Below, one piece after another: positions 15,442 through 22,167 of a DNA stretch of 64,000 nt. The stretch is from Kuenenia sp039794105 (GTDB lineage Bacteria; Planctomycetota; Brocadiia; Brocadiales; Brocadiaceae). The position numbers were made by a program, and so were the translations under genes. Location of the stretch: contig NZ_JBDIWA010000012.1 of assembly GCF_039794105.1 (NCBI RefSeq), positions 1 through 64,000 on the forward strand. Reading direction: 5' to 3'. Under the pieces are notes generated by a model that was not told the DNA's origin, ran no database searches, and saw nothing but the letters and a program-made list of their open reading frames with translations. The number at the start of each line of letters is the position of its first letter. Position 1 is the stretch's first letter.

Positions 15442-16662
15442 CTATCGTCCCACAGCGGGCGCCATTTTATTGCCCTTCTTTGTTATAAAGGTCTTTTCTT
15501 CCATAAAGGAGAGGCACACGAGGCACACGAGAGAAACAAAGATGAATCCTAATGAATTATTGTTGGTATAATCCCTGATGGTGCCAAGAATTATGGGAAG
15601 AAAAAATCCTCCAAGCCCTCCGGCAGCTCCAACCATGCCGCCTACGGCGCCTGTTTCTTTTGGAAAGTATTCCGCTACCAGTTTAAAGACAACGCCATTG
15701 CCGATGCCCAGACAAACCGCCATGCAATAGAAAACAACAAGCGTAAGCGCCAGAGAACTGCTTAGATTCAGATAAATAAGTATGCCAATAAGGAACAAGG
15801 AGAGAATTGTTAAAACACGTTTCCCGGGGAAGACATCTCCCAGGTATCCGCCCAAAATCCTTGAAAAAGTCGCCAGAAACACAAATATAGAAGTAAAGCT
15901 GCCCGCCTTTACCGGTGTAATGTTGTAAGATTCTTTAAGATAAGAAGGCAGCCAAAGCGAAAAGCATACAAAAAAACCAAACGTCATAAAATAGAAGAGG
16001 GAAAATACCCATATTAAATGAGAAGATTTATAAACCTTCAACCTGTCGCTCAAGGTCTTGGGTTTTACCGTTTTAGGTTTTGGCGCATCAGCGGAAAAAA
16101 ACCAGTAAATAGCAGCCATCAGGAGCAATGGAATGGAATAAAAGATAAACGCCTTGTTCCATCCTATGGATTCAGCAATAAATGGCGCTCCAAATACCGC
16201 TGCGGCAGAACCGACATTTCCTATGCCATAAATTCCCAACGCCAGTCCTTGTTTTTCTTTCGGATACCATTGGGAGACCTGTGGAATACCAACGGCAAAA
16301 GACGCCCCGATTGTGCCAAAAAACAACCCGCATATCAATAAAAACAGGTAGCTATGCGCAAAGCCTGCGATGAACATAGGGAAAAAACACACCGCCATCA
16401 GTGCGCTAAAGACCTTTCTTCCGCCATATTTATCAGTCAAAATACCAATAGGCACTCTGACAATGGAGCCAAGCAACACCGGTGCGGCAAGCAGTAATCC
16501 CAATGCGGTGGAAGATAAATTAAATTCCGCTTTTAAATATGAGGCCAAAGGCGCAAACAGTGACCATCCGGCAAAACTTACCGCAAAGGCAAGCGTAGCA
16601 AGTATAAGCACCCTTGTGTTCCCTTTTAATTCTTCAGCGGGTGCATTTGCAGAAACATTCAT
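15442..16662 (-). CDS. narK: NarK-type nitrate/nitrite transporter (MFS, NNP family)
   Basis: A 406-residue major facilitator with 12 predicted helices. It has the two NNP nitrate-signature regions (ALGIYGIGNVGSA near 141-153 and GGMVGAAGGLGGF in the second half), and the two substrate-coordinating arginines of NarK, here Arg69 in SIVRVPIG and Arg268 in FSRILGG. This supports nitrate or nitrite as substrate; whether it exchanges, imports or exports cannot be told. GGAGG stands eight bases before the ATG. It lies downstream of a regulator - Cache/heme sensor - PAS set and is directly coupled to the TDT channel gene. In an anammox-type cell it would balance nitrite and nitrate across membranes. 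Confidence 0.88.
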   Translation of the reverse strand: MNVSANAPAEELKGNTRVLILATLAFAVSFAGWSLFAPLASYLKAEFNLSSTALGLLLAAPVLLGSIVRVPIGILTDKYGGRKVFSALMAVCFFPMFIAGFAHSYLFLLICGLFFGTIGASFAVGIPQVSQWYPKEKQGLALGIYGIGNVGSAAAVFGAPFIAESIGWNKAFIFYSIPLLLMAAIYWFFSADAPKPKTVKPKTLSDRLKVYKSSHLIWVFSLFYFMTFGFFVCFSLWLPSYLKESYNITPVKAGSFTSIFVFLATFSRILGGYLGDVFPGKRVLTILSLFLIGILIYLNLSSSLALTLVVFYCMAVCLGIGNGVVFKLVAEYFPKETGAVGGMVGAAGGLGGFFLPIILGTIRDYTNNNSLGFIFVSLVCLVCLSFMEEKTFITKKGNKMAPAVGR

Positions 16663-16724
16663 AAAAAAAACCTCCGGTAATGTAATGAATGAAAATTAAT
16701 CTATACGTTTCCCTAAGTGATTTT

Positions 16725-16793
16725 AACCCTGACAGGGTTGTTTTACCTATATTCCGTGTGTTTCGTGGTTCCGTTTCAAACCCTGTCAGGGTT
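16725..16793. repeat. Pair of AACCCTGACAGGGTT palindromes
   Basis: Two copies of the 15-base palindrome (16725-16739 and 16779-16793) with opposite central bases lie between the PAS-protein gene and narK. Either single copies or the pair could form hairpins, and might attenuate transcription into narK. A similar pair lies at 49000-49032. Confidence 0.75.
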
Positions 16794-16815
16794 AGTGGAA
16801 AAGCCTTTGAAAATA

Positions 16816-17199
16816 CTACAGCGTACGGGATATCTCGAAAGAGGTTTGTACCTTTAGCGGCAAATGGTAATACTCATCGGTAATCAGAGTGCTGCTTTGT
16901 TTTATAAACACCAGATTGTCGTCCATTCCCTTCATCAGGGTGAAAAAACCGCTTACCTTTCCATCCCTGAACAGCATAGACAACGTCTTTTCATGGTCAT
17001 AGGGATGCGCATACAATTCATTTATCTTTTTCCCGAGCATGTCATCGGGAGACGAGAAGCCAAGAAGCCTTGCGCCCGCAGTATCGATATTCAAAAGTAC
17101 GCCGTCGTAAGAGGCCTCATACTCATACCACCCCTTTGTACATTCCACGGTTAAAGCTTTTCTTGTCTTTTCCCTTGGGGATAAAATAACGTTAGTCAT
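16816..17199 (-). CDS. Stand-alone PAS-domain protein
   Basis: A 127-residue soluble protein consisting of one PAS domain (YEYEASYDGVLLNIDTAGAR, LLGFSSPDDMLGKKINEL, YAHPYDHEKTLSMLF) with a short tail. It has no output domain. GGAAGGAG gives a very good RBS. It sits between the Cache/heme sensor gene and narK on the same strand and may relay or modulate a signal from that sensor. Ligand unknown; PAS domains bind heme, flavin or small ligands, and no diagnostic residue is visible. Confidence 0.82.
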   Translation of the reverse strand: MTNVILSPREKTRKALTVECTKGWYEYEASYDGVLLNIDTAGARLLGFSSPDDMLGKKINELYAHPYDHEKTLSMLFRDGKVSGFFTLMKGMDDNLVFIKQSSTLITDEYYHLPLKVQTSFEISRTL

Positions 17200-17329
17200 A
17201 AATAACTCCTTCCAAAAAATTAAGTGTCTTGAAAATGTCCTGTATCATCTACAGTTATTCGAATTTATTTTATTTTCATCTGTGTAAAATCTGTGAAATC
17301 TGTGGTTTTAAAGTAAGCTAGGGCGCTTT

Positions 17330-18694
17330 TTAATGGTAATTTCCGCCTTTTACCAGTTCGCTATCCTTCTTATCATGGTAAAAAGTATTTTCAGATTTTT
17401 GAATACGATACTCCTTTCTGAACTTTGAAATGTTATTTTCTATAAAATCTTCTTCTCTCGGTATGGCAATAGATCCCAATACACTAAAGGGATTTGATAT
17501 TCTATATTCCTGCTCTCTGATATAACCGCTTTCCCTCTTCAACTGATATCCATCCAGAATCGCTATGATAAATCCCACAACAAGAATAAAGGCCGTCCCG
17601 AGCAAGGCTTTTTTGGGGAGAGGCATACCCTTTAACATATATCCCAGATTAATTTTTCTGTGTAATAAAAAGGCAAGGACAACTGCGGGGACAATCACTA
17701 CGATCATGAAAGATTTTATCATGGAGTTAATGTTGTTTATTGTATCGAATGCCTCATCCGCATCTATCTCCACCATTAAACCCATGTTCATATCTTTCAG
17801 CCAGCGCCATGTGCCGACGACCTTTATTCCTCCATAATCGTGATATCCTGCGAGATTATAGCCGGATGTCTTTTCCGTGACACAGCTTTTAACCCCCTTT
17901 GTCAACATTTTCGTCGTCGGGTCTTCTACTATATGGCACGTTTTGCATGTGTCATTCGTCTCATTTCCATGATGCCTGGAAAATCTTGATTGTGTAACCA
18001 TAACTCCGTCTTTGTTTATCAAATAGGCTTCGCCTGTTTTCCCAAGCGCAAAACTATCCATTACCGTATCCAGCAGGGAAGTATTCATCCAAAGGAAAAC
18101 AGCTCCAATGATATCATGACGCTCTCCCTTGATTGGGTATGAAATAAACAGCGAAGGTTCTTCTTCATATTCTTTTCTATCAACCTGGAAATGTGATACG
18201 CCGGAAATATATGATTTGCCGTCATACAAAGTCTCCTGAACATCCCTGAATGTATCTTCCTTCATGATATTCATTCCCTTAAGTGATTTTTCGCCTGTGG
18301 TTGTTATGTGGACAATACCTGCCGCATCACATACAAAAATCCCCTTATAACCGTAATCTGCCTTCGTACACTCCAGTTGCGTGTTTAATCGTAAATATTC
18401 GTGTTCATTTCCTCCGCTTAAAATACCTACAAAATCTTCATCACCATAAATAAACATTGTGCTCTGAATAGCATCAGAAATTGCGCGTGCATGTGATTTT
18501 CTTTCTTCCCAAAACAGGGTGAGGCGGTCATTTTGTTTGTACAATGCGTCTTCCATATTTCTTTGAACATGCTGTTCCAACTCTGCTTTCGCATTGGGAA
18601 ATGCCAACATGCGAAACAACAAAAGCGGAAATAATCCAAAGAATACAAGGGTAATGGCTACGATAAAGATACTTTCCTTAAATAATTTCTTCAT
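17330..18694 (-). CDS. Membrane sensor with periplasmic Cache domain and c-type heme motif
   Basis: A 454-residue protein: membrane helix at 8-28, a periplasmic double-Cache-like domain at about 35-325 (GYKGIFVCDAAGIVHITT, GKTGEAYLINKDGVMVTQS), helices at about 328-346 and 364-381, and a polar C-terminus. Inside the distal part of the Cache domain is CKTCH (Cys250, Cys253, His254), the covalent c-type heme attachment motif. There is no kinase, HAMP or methyl-accepting domain. An adjacent receiver-only protein and a PAS protein lie on the same strand, and narK follows, so it may sense a redox-active nitrogen species or redox state. AGAGG precedes the ATG. The heme is predicted only from the motif. 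Confidence 0.85.
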   Translation of the reverse strand: MKKLFKESIFIVAITLVFFGLFPLLLFRMLAFPNAKAELEQHVQRNMEDALYKQNDRLTLFWEERKSHARAISDAIQSTMFIYGDEDFVGILSGGNEHEYLRLNTQLECTKADYGYKGIFVCDAAGIVHITTTGEKSLKGMNIMKEDTFRDVQETLYDGKSYISGVSHFQVDRKEYEEEPSLFISYPIKGERHDIIGAVFLWMNTSLLDTVMDSFALGKTGEAYLINKDGVMVTQSRFSRHHGNETNDTCKTCHIVEDPTTKMLTKGVKSCVTEKTSGYNLAGYHDYGGIKVVGTWRWLKDMNMGLMVEIDADEAFDTINNINSMIKSFMIVVIVPAVVLAFLLHRKINLGYMLKGMPLPKKALLGTAFILVVGFIIAILDGYQLKRESGYIREQEYRISNPFSVLGSIAIPREEDFIENNISKFRKEYRIQKSENTFYHDKKDSELVKGGNYH

Positions 18695-18740
18695 GTTTAT
18701 ACCTCTTCCATGTTAAATTTACCGGTCTCTTCCAGCTTCA

Positions 18741-19103
18741 TTAATTCATTAATTCATTAAGACACGACTTGATTTCATCCATACTAAAAGGTTTTCTGAT
18801 TACTTTTTTTGCTCCCTTACAAATGGCTTCCCTTGCAATATCTTCATACGTATATGCTGTAATAATCACTATTGAAGAAAAAAGTTGTTCCTTTAGAATG
18901 CGTTCTAACAGTTCAATTCCATCTATGCCCGGCATCTTCATGTCCAGTAATATCACTGCATAGTTTTTCTTTTTCATCTCTTCCAGTGCATCCATGCCGC
19001 TTGCTGCAACTGTTGTCTCAAACCCTAAGTCCGTCAGGGAATTTGATAATACTTTTCTATACCCCTCTTCATCATCAACGATCAGAATTCTTTTCGATAG
19101 CAT
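18741..19103 (-). CDS. Receiver-only response regulator
   Basis: A CheY-like receiver of about 120 residues with no output domain. It has the acidic pocket VDDEEGY, the phosphoacceptor in VILLDMKMPGIDG, the conserved threonine in IITAYTYED and the lysine in IRKPFS. The start at the ATG at 19103 (MLSKRILIVDDEE) begins directly at the first strand; the frame is open 16 codons further to 19151, and neither has a strong RBS. It is the first gene of the set leading to the Cache/heme sensor, PAS protein and NarK, and likely takes phosphate from a kinase encoded elsewhere. Confidence 0.85.
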   Translation of the reverse strand: MLSKRILIVDDEEGYRKVLSNSLTDLGFETTVAASGMDALEEMKKKNYAVILLDMKMPGIDGIELLERILKEQLFSSIVIITAYTYEDIAREAICKGAKKVIRKPFSMDEIKSCLNELMN

Positions 19104-19520
19104 GTGTGTACTCTCTGTTTCCTGCACTAAAATGGTTAAACCTTTTCTCATTGTTCTTGTGCTGCCAGATGTTTTCCTGCGATAGCATTCGTTGTTTTAT
19201 GAATAAAGCAACCAATGTGCCTGTAAAAAAAACAGGACAGTAAAACATTCATAAGTGCTTTCATTAAGGAGATATAAAATTTTTAAAAACTAAAACAGGT
19301 ACTCTGTGGAGAAAGAATGTTGTAACCTTTTTGTTTCCTGTTAAATTTATGGCAATAGGCATAACTACATAAAATAACAAGGCATAGAAGCAAAAATACA
19401 ATAAGGTTGCAGATGGAAACAATTTGGTTGCAGTTTCGTAAAGGTGAGCGGGGCGGCAGGGCAAATATGGGTAACTTCTTAATAAGTTGAGGTTTTTATA
19501 ATAATTTCTACCTATCTACT

Positions 19521-19579
19521 ACAGCCGGCAGTCCACAGTCGGCAATCGGCAATCGGCAATCGGCAATTTGCCGATTGCC
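19521..19579. repeat. Heptad array, CARTCNN family
   Basis: Units CAGCCGG, CAGTCCA, CAGTCGG, CAATCGG three times, CAATTTG and then inverted CCGATTG. It is preceded by the fixed flank AAGTTGAGGTTTTTATAATA and TTTCTACC, which also precedes the array at 44748-44818. That shared flank marks a composite repeat. Confidence 0.85.
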
Positions 19580-19680
19580 AAAGAGGGAGTGGCAACATCA
19601 AAAATTTCTATTTAAACGCTTAGGCATGCTGTATAATGACACTGTCTGTTTTAAAGATATTTTTTGGGAAAAAGCAGACA

Positions 19681-19735
19681 GGTTAAGGTTTGCAACCGTT
19701 CGGCTGAGCGCACGACGAAGCCTGAACCCATAGTT
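19681..19735. repeat. Dispersed palindrome built on GGTTNNNAACC / CCTGAACC
   Basis: An inverted repeat containing GGTTTGCAACCGTTCGGCTG and CGAAGCCTGAACCC. A close copy in the opposite orientation lies at 41523-41575, and shorter forms lie at 23973-24006, 24138-24165 and 58966-59003. All are between genes. Confidence 0.7.
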
Positions 19736-20034
19736 TATTTGACGAATAACGCTCTCTTGTATTACCCTGTAAAAACCTTATTTTTTTGTAAGTTTTTCTT
19801 CGTGCCCTTTGTATTCTGTATTCTTTGTACTACTATCCATCAGCTTCTTGTTTTTTATGCTCGTTTTTCAAAATGCATAACCGTCCTTCGGAGTGAAAGA
19901 TAAAGCCAGAGTGAAAATCTCACTTTCACTTTATCTCTCACTCCGAAAGGCTGTTTCATATTTCGATACTCGTATTTCGAATTTGGTTGCGGCCAAAGGC
20001 TGCGCCAGGTGTTCCGTGGTTAAGAGCGTGTTTA

Positions 20035-20156
20035 CTGCGAGGTTGCTTCGGAAAAGACCCTCGCAATGACACGCTGAGACCCTTGTAATGACACGCTTTT
20101 GTCATTGCGAGGGTCTTTTCCGACTTGTCATTGCGAGGGCTTTTTCCGAAGCAATC
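20035..20156. repeat. Palindromic repeat cluster upstream of GIY-YIG gene
   Basis: Contains GAGGTTGCTTCGGAAAAGAC, CCTCGCAATGAC, and then the inverse GTCATTGCGAGGGTCTTTTC twice, ending CGAAGCAATC. These are REP-like inverted units. A second cluster of the same units lies immediately downstream of the nuclease gene (20479-20585), so the gene is bracketed by near-identical sequence. Confidence 0.9.
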
Positions 20157-20194
20157 TTTTTCAATAATACCGGATTCAATCAAGGTAAATTGTA

Positions 20195-20482
20195 ATGGAT
20201 AAATTATACTCTGTTTACATAATGACGAATAAAAATGATACAGTACTCTACACAGGGGTAACGAATAATCTTAAAAGAAGAGTATATGAGCATAGAGAGA
20301 AGAGGGTCGATGGATTTACAAAAAAGTATAATGTTACAAAATTAGTATACTACGAGATATTTCGTGACGTAAGAAACGCCATATCCCGTGAGAAGCAAAT
20401 TAAGGGAGGCTCAAGGGCTAAAAAAATAGAATTAATTAATGGAATGAATGCAGGATGGAAGGATCTCTATGACGGTTTATGA
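20195..20482 (+). CDS. GIY-YIG nuclease-domain protein
   Basis: A 95-residue single-domain protein of the GIY-YIG superfamily, close to small YhbQ-like members. It has SVYIMTN and LYTGVTNNLKRRVYEHRE (the two halves of the GIY-YIG core with the catalytic arginine region), VDGFTKKYNVTKLVYYE, and the glutamate-containing AISREKQIKGGSRAKK helix. The ATG is preceded by AAGGT. The gene is flanked on both sides by the same REP-like inverted repeats; its stop codon is within two bases of the downstream copy. That arrangement resembles REP-associated tyrosine transposases, where a small enzyme lies within its own palindromes, and suggests this nuclease may act on these repeats. No other function can be inferred from neighbours. 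Confidence 0.9.
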   Translation: MDKLYSVYIMTNKNDTVLYTGVTNNLKRRVYEHREKRVDGFTKKYNVTKLVYYEIFRDVRNAISREKQIKGGSRAKKIELINGMNAGWKDLYDGL

Positions 20483-20585
20483 GGTTGCTTCGGAAAAAGC
20501 CCTCGCAATGACAAAAGCATGTCATTACAAGGACCACAGCATGTCATTGCGAGGGTCTTTTCCGAAGCAACCTCATAATGACAAG
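20479..20585. repeat. Palindromic repeat cluster downstream of GIY-YIG gene
   Basis: Contains GAGGTTGCTTCGGAAAAAGC, CCTCGCAATGAC and the inverse GTCATTGCGAGGGTCTTTTC, ending CGAAGCAACCTCATAATGAC. The outer ends can pair into one long hairpin. The units match the upstream cluster at 20035-20156. The downstream end abuts the pseudopilin gene. Confidence 0.9.
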
Positions 20586-20622
20586 GTGGTTAAACTCTTT
20601 TTGGTTGCGGATTTGCTGCGCT

Positions 20623-21345
20623 ATGTATTTATTGGATAAATGTATATTATTTGCAAATAAGAATTCATTAAAAAAGCATGGATTTACTTTAATCGAACTT
20701 ATTATCGTTATGGCAATTATGGGAATCATTGCCGGTATTTCAATTCCCCGCTATACCGGGTCTCTTGATACCATTAAATTCAGGAAGATTATGTCCGGCA
20801 TTGTTTTTTCCCTGAGAGAAGCCAGGATTATTGCAATGTCCGGGGGGGCAAAAACGGAAGTAGTGCTTGACCTGCTGGACGGCTATCTATGGTGCGAAGG
20901 CATGGAAAAACTGGAAATCCCCTATGAAATACAAATGTTTTCTGATAATTTTGAGGATGCTGACGAACAAATAAGGGTATTTACCTTTTACCCGAACGGC
21001 ACTGCCCATGGCAGGAAATTGGGGTTTGCATATGGTGAAATGACGGCAGTCTTACACATAGAACCCCTGGGCGGCCTTGCCACGTTTCGCATAGGCGAAG
21101 AGATGGAACAGACCGTAAAATATGAAAGAATTATGAGAGAAATTACCGATAAAGAAATTGAACAAAAGATCAATGCATTGAAAGTTTCTGCTGTTTTAAC
21201 AAGTAGAGGGCCGAGGGAAAAGGCCCCATTAAACGCGGATAACAGAAGCGATTCCTTTGACAATTACGGAGACGATTCCTCTGATGTCGATGATGAGGAT
21301 GAGGATGAGGATGAGGATGACGAGGATGACGAGGATGACAATTAA
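20623..21345 (+). CDS. GspH-like type II secretion pseudopilin with acidic tail
   Basis: A type IV prepilin-like protein: a short leader ending KKHG, then FTLIELIIVMAIMGIIAGIS with the Phe+1 and Glu+5 needed for prepilin peptidase processing and assembly. The globular domain (EARIIAMSGGAKTEVVLDL) resembles GspH minor pseudopilins. The last 25 or so residues are almost wholly Asp and Glu, encoded by a GAGGAT-type microsatellite (about 21283-21340). Such a tail may bind calcium or vary in length by slippage. The ATG at 20623 is taken as the start; an earlier ATG at 20578 lies in the REP-like repeat. No strong RBS is visible for either. gspG follows after a repeat-filled 200-base spacer. Confidence 0.78.
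   Translation: MYLLDKCILFANKNSLKKHGFTLIELIIVMAIMGIIAGISIPRYTGSLDTIKFRKIMSGIVFSLREARIIAMSGGAKTEVVLDLLDGYLWCEGMEKLEIPYEIQMFSDNFEDADEQIRVFTFYPNGTAHGRKLGFAYGEMTAVLHIEPLGGLATFRIGEEMEQTVKYERIMREITDKEIEQKINALKVSAVLTSRGPREKAPLNADNRSDSFDNYGDDSSDVDDEDEDEDEDDEDDEDDN
21283..21341 (+). repeat. GAGGAT-type microsatellite within the pseudopilin gene
   Basis: A run of GATGAGGATGAGGATGAGG and then GATGACGAGGATGACGAGG encodes the Asp/Glu tail. The repeat unit is six or nine bases, so slippage would keep the frame and change tail length. Confidence 0.8.
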
Positions 21346-21390
21346 TGGCATGCGCTAAACGGCCAATGTACTATATTAATACTTTGAAAA

Positions 21391-21510
21391 GACGAAAGGG
21401 GAACCACAGATCACACAGATTTTGAATTTGTTTTGAATTTTATGCTTTGTCATTAGAATTAGTTTCGTATTTAGCATTTCGGATTTTACCATTAAATATT
21501 TTGCCAAAAA
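21391..21510. repeat. Composite dispersed repeat (CACAGAT and TTCG text)
   Basis: Between the two pseudopilin genes lies GACGAAAGGGGAACCACAGA followed by TTTGAATTTGTTTTGAATTT, CGTATTTAGCATTTCGGATT and ATATTTTGCCAAAAAG. It shares text with 12637-12845 and 50511-50760. Confidence 0.7.
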
Positions 21511-21558
21511 GAAGTATTGTTACAATTTTACAACCTTTACTACATGGAGTACGGTGAA

Positions 21559-21999
21559 ATGAAAGAATTGAAAATGAGGTCGTATTTGTTGAGAAATGGT
21601 GGTTTTACGTTGTTGGAATTGCTCATAGTTATGATTATTATAGGCCTGCTTGCTGCATTGATAGGGCCTAAAATGATTGGCCGTGTGGGTGAATCACGGC
21701 AGACAGTGGCAAAACAACAGATCGAAGGGTTCTCAACGGCTCTGGAAATGTTTAAACTCGATACTACCAGATATCCAACGCAGGAGCAGGGTATGGAGGC
21801 ATTGGTTGTAGCGCCGCACGGAGTGGAAAACTGGAAAGGCCCCTACTTAAAAAAGAAGTTTATTCCCAAAGATCCGTGGGGAAATGAGTACGTATATGTG
21901 TATCCGGGAGAAAATGGGGATTATGACATTATTTCGTATGGCGCTGACGGCGCAGAAGGCGGCGATGGTGAAAATGCCGACGTGGTAAGCTGGGAATAG
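21559..21999 (+). CDS. gspG: Major type II secretion pseudopilin GspG
   Basis: About 146 residues. The leader ends RNGG, followed by FTLLELLIVMIIIGLLAAL, with the conserved Glu+5. The C-terminal region has RYPTQEQGMEALV, GPYLKKKFIPKDPWGNEYVY and DIISYGADGAEGGDGENAD; the last part contains the GspG calcium-binding loop. The ATG at 21559 is chosen because GGAG lies at good spacing, although the frame is open to 21517. It polymerises into the periplasmic pseudopilus that pushes folded substrates through the outer membrane secretin. gspE follows on the same strand. Confidence 0.93.
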   Translation: MKELKMRSYLLRNGGFTLLELLIVMIIIGLLAALIGPKMIGRVGESRQTVAKQQIEGFSTALEMFKLDTTRYPTQEQGMEALVVAPHGVENWKGPYLKKKFIPKDPWGNEYVYVYPGENGDYDIISYGADGAEGGDGENADVVSWE

Positions 22000-22046
22000 C
22001 ATTCACAGGCGGGGGCGGCGAATCAACAAATTATAAATGCCGGATT

Positions 22047-22070
22047 GTAGAGACGCATTGCATGCGTCTG
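22047..22070. repeat. Single GTAGAGACGCATTGCATGCGTC end
   Basis: One self-palindromic end of the element also seen at 6104-6207. Here the second end is missing. It lies between gspG and gspE. Confidence 0.75.
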
Positions 22071-22167
22071 TCTCCGAAACCGCGCAACGAATCAACAATA
22101 TGAATGCAGGGTTCAAGCCGCAAATTTGAGCCCACAAAGGTGTTTTTACAGGAGAGAGTAATAAAGT

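Larger units (their letters stand above)
19152..20034. other. Long spacer with several repeat families
   Basis: This 0.9-kb spacer has no convincing gene. It holds a GTAACTTCTTAATAAGTTG palindrome at about 19488-19506, a heptad array (19521-19579), a GGTTTGCAACC...GAACC palindrome at about 19680-19735, and short TTCGNNT heptads near 19958-19985. Two short frames (19264-19464 minus, 19664-19903 plus) are composed partly of repeat and lack RBSs. Confidence 0.65.

Noticed and set aside
19664..19903. 79-codon plus-strand frame
   Set aside because: It starts within a dispersed palindrome and has no RBS or recognisable motif.
20035..20585. Complete insertion sequence
   Set aside because: No transposase of known type and no target duplication was visible; only a GIY-YIG gene with palindromes, so it is reported as a candidate unit instead.
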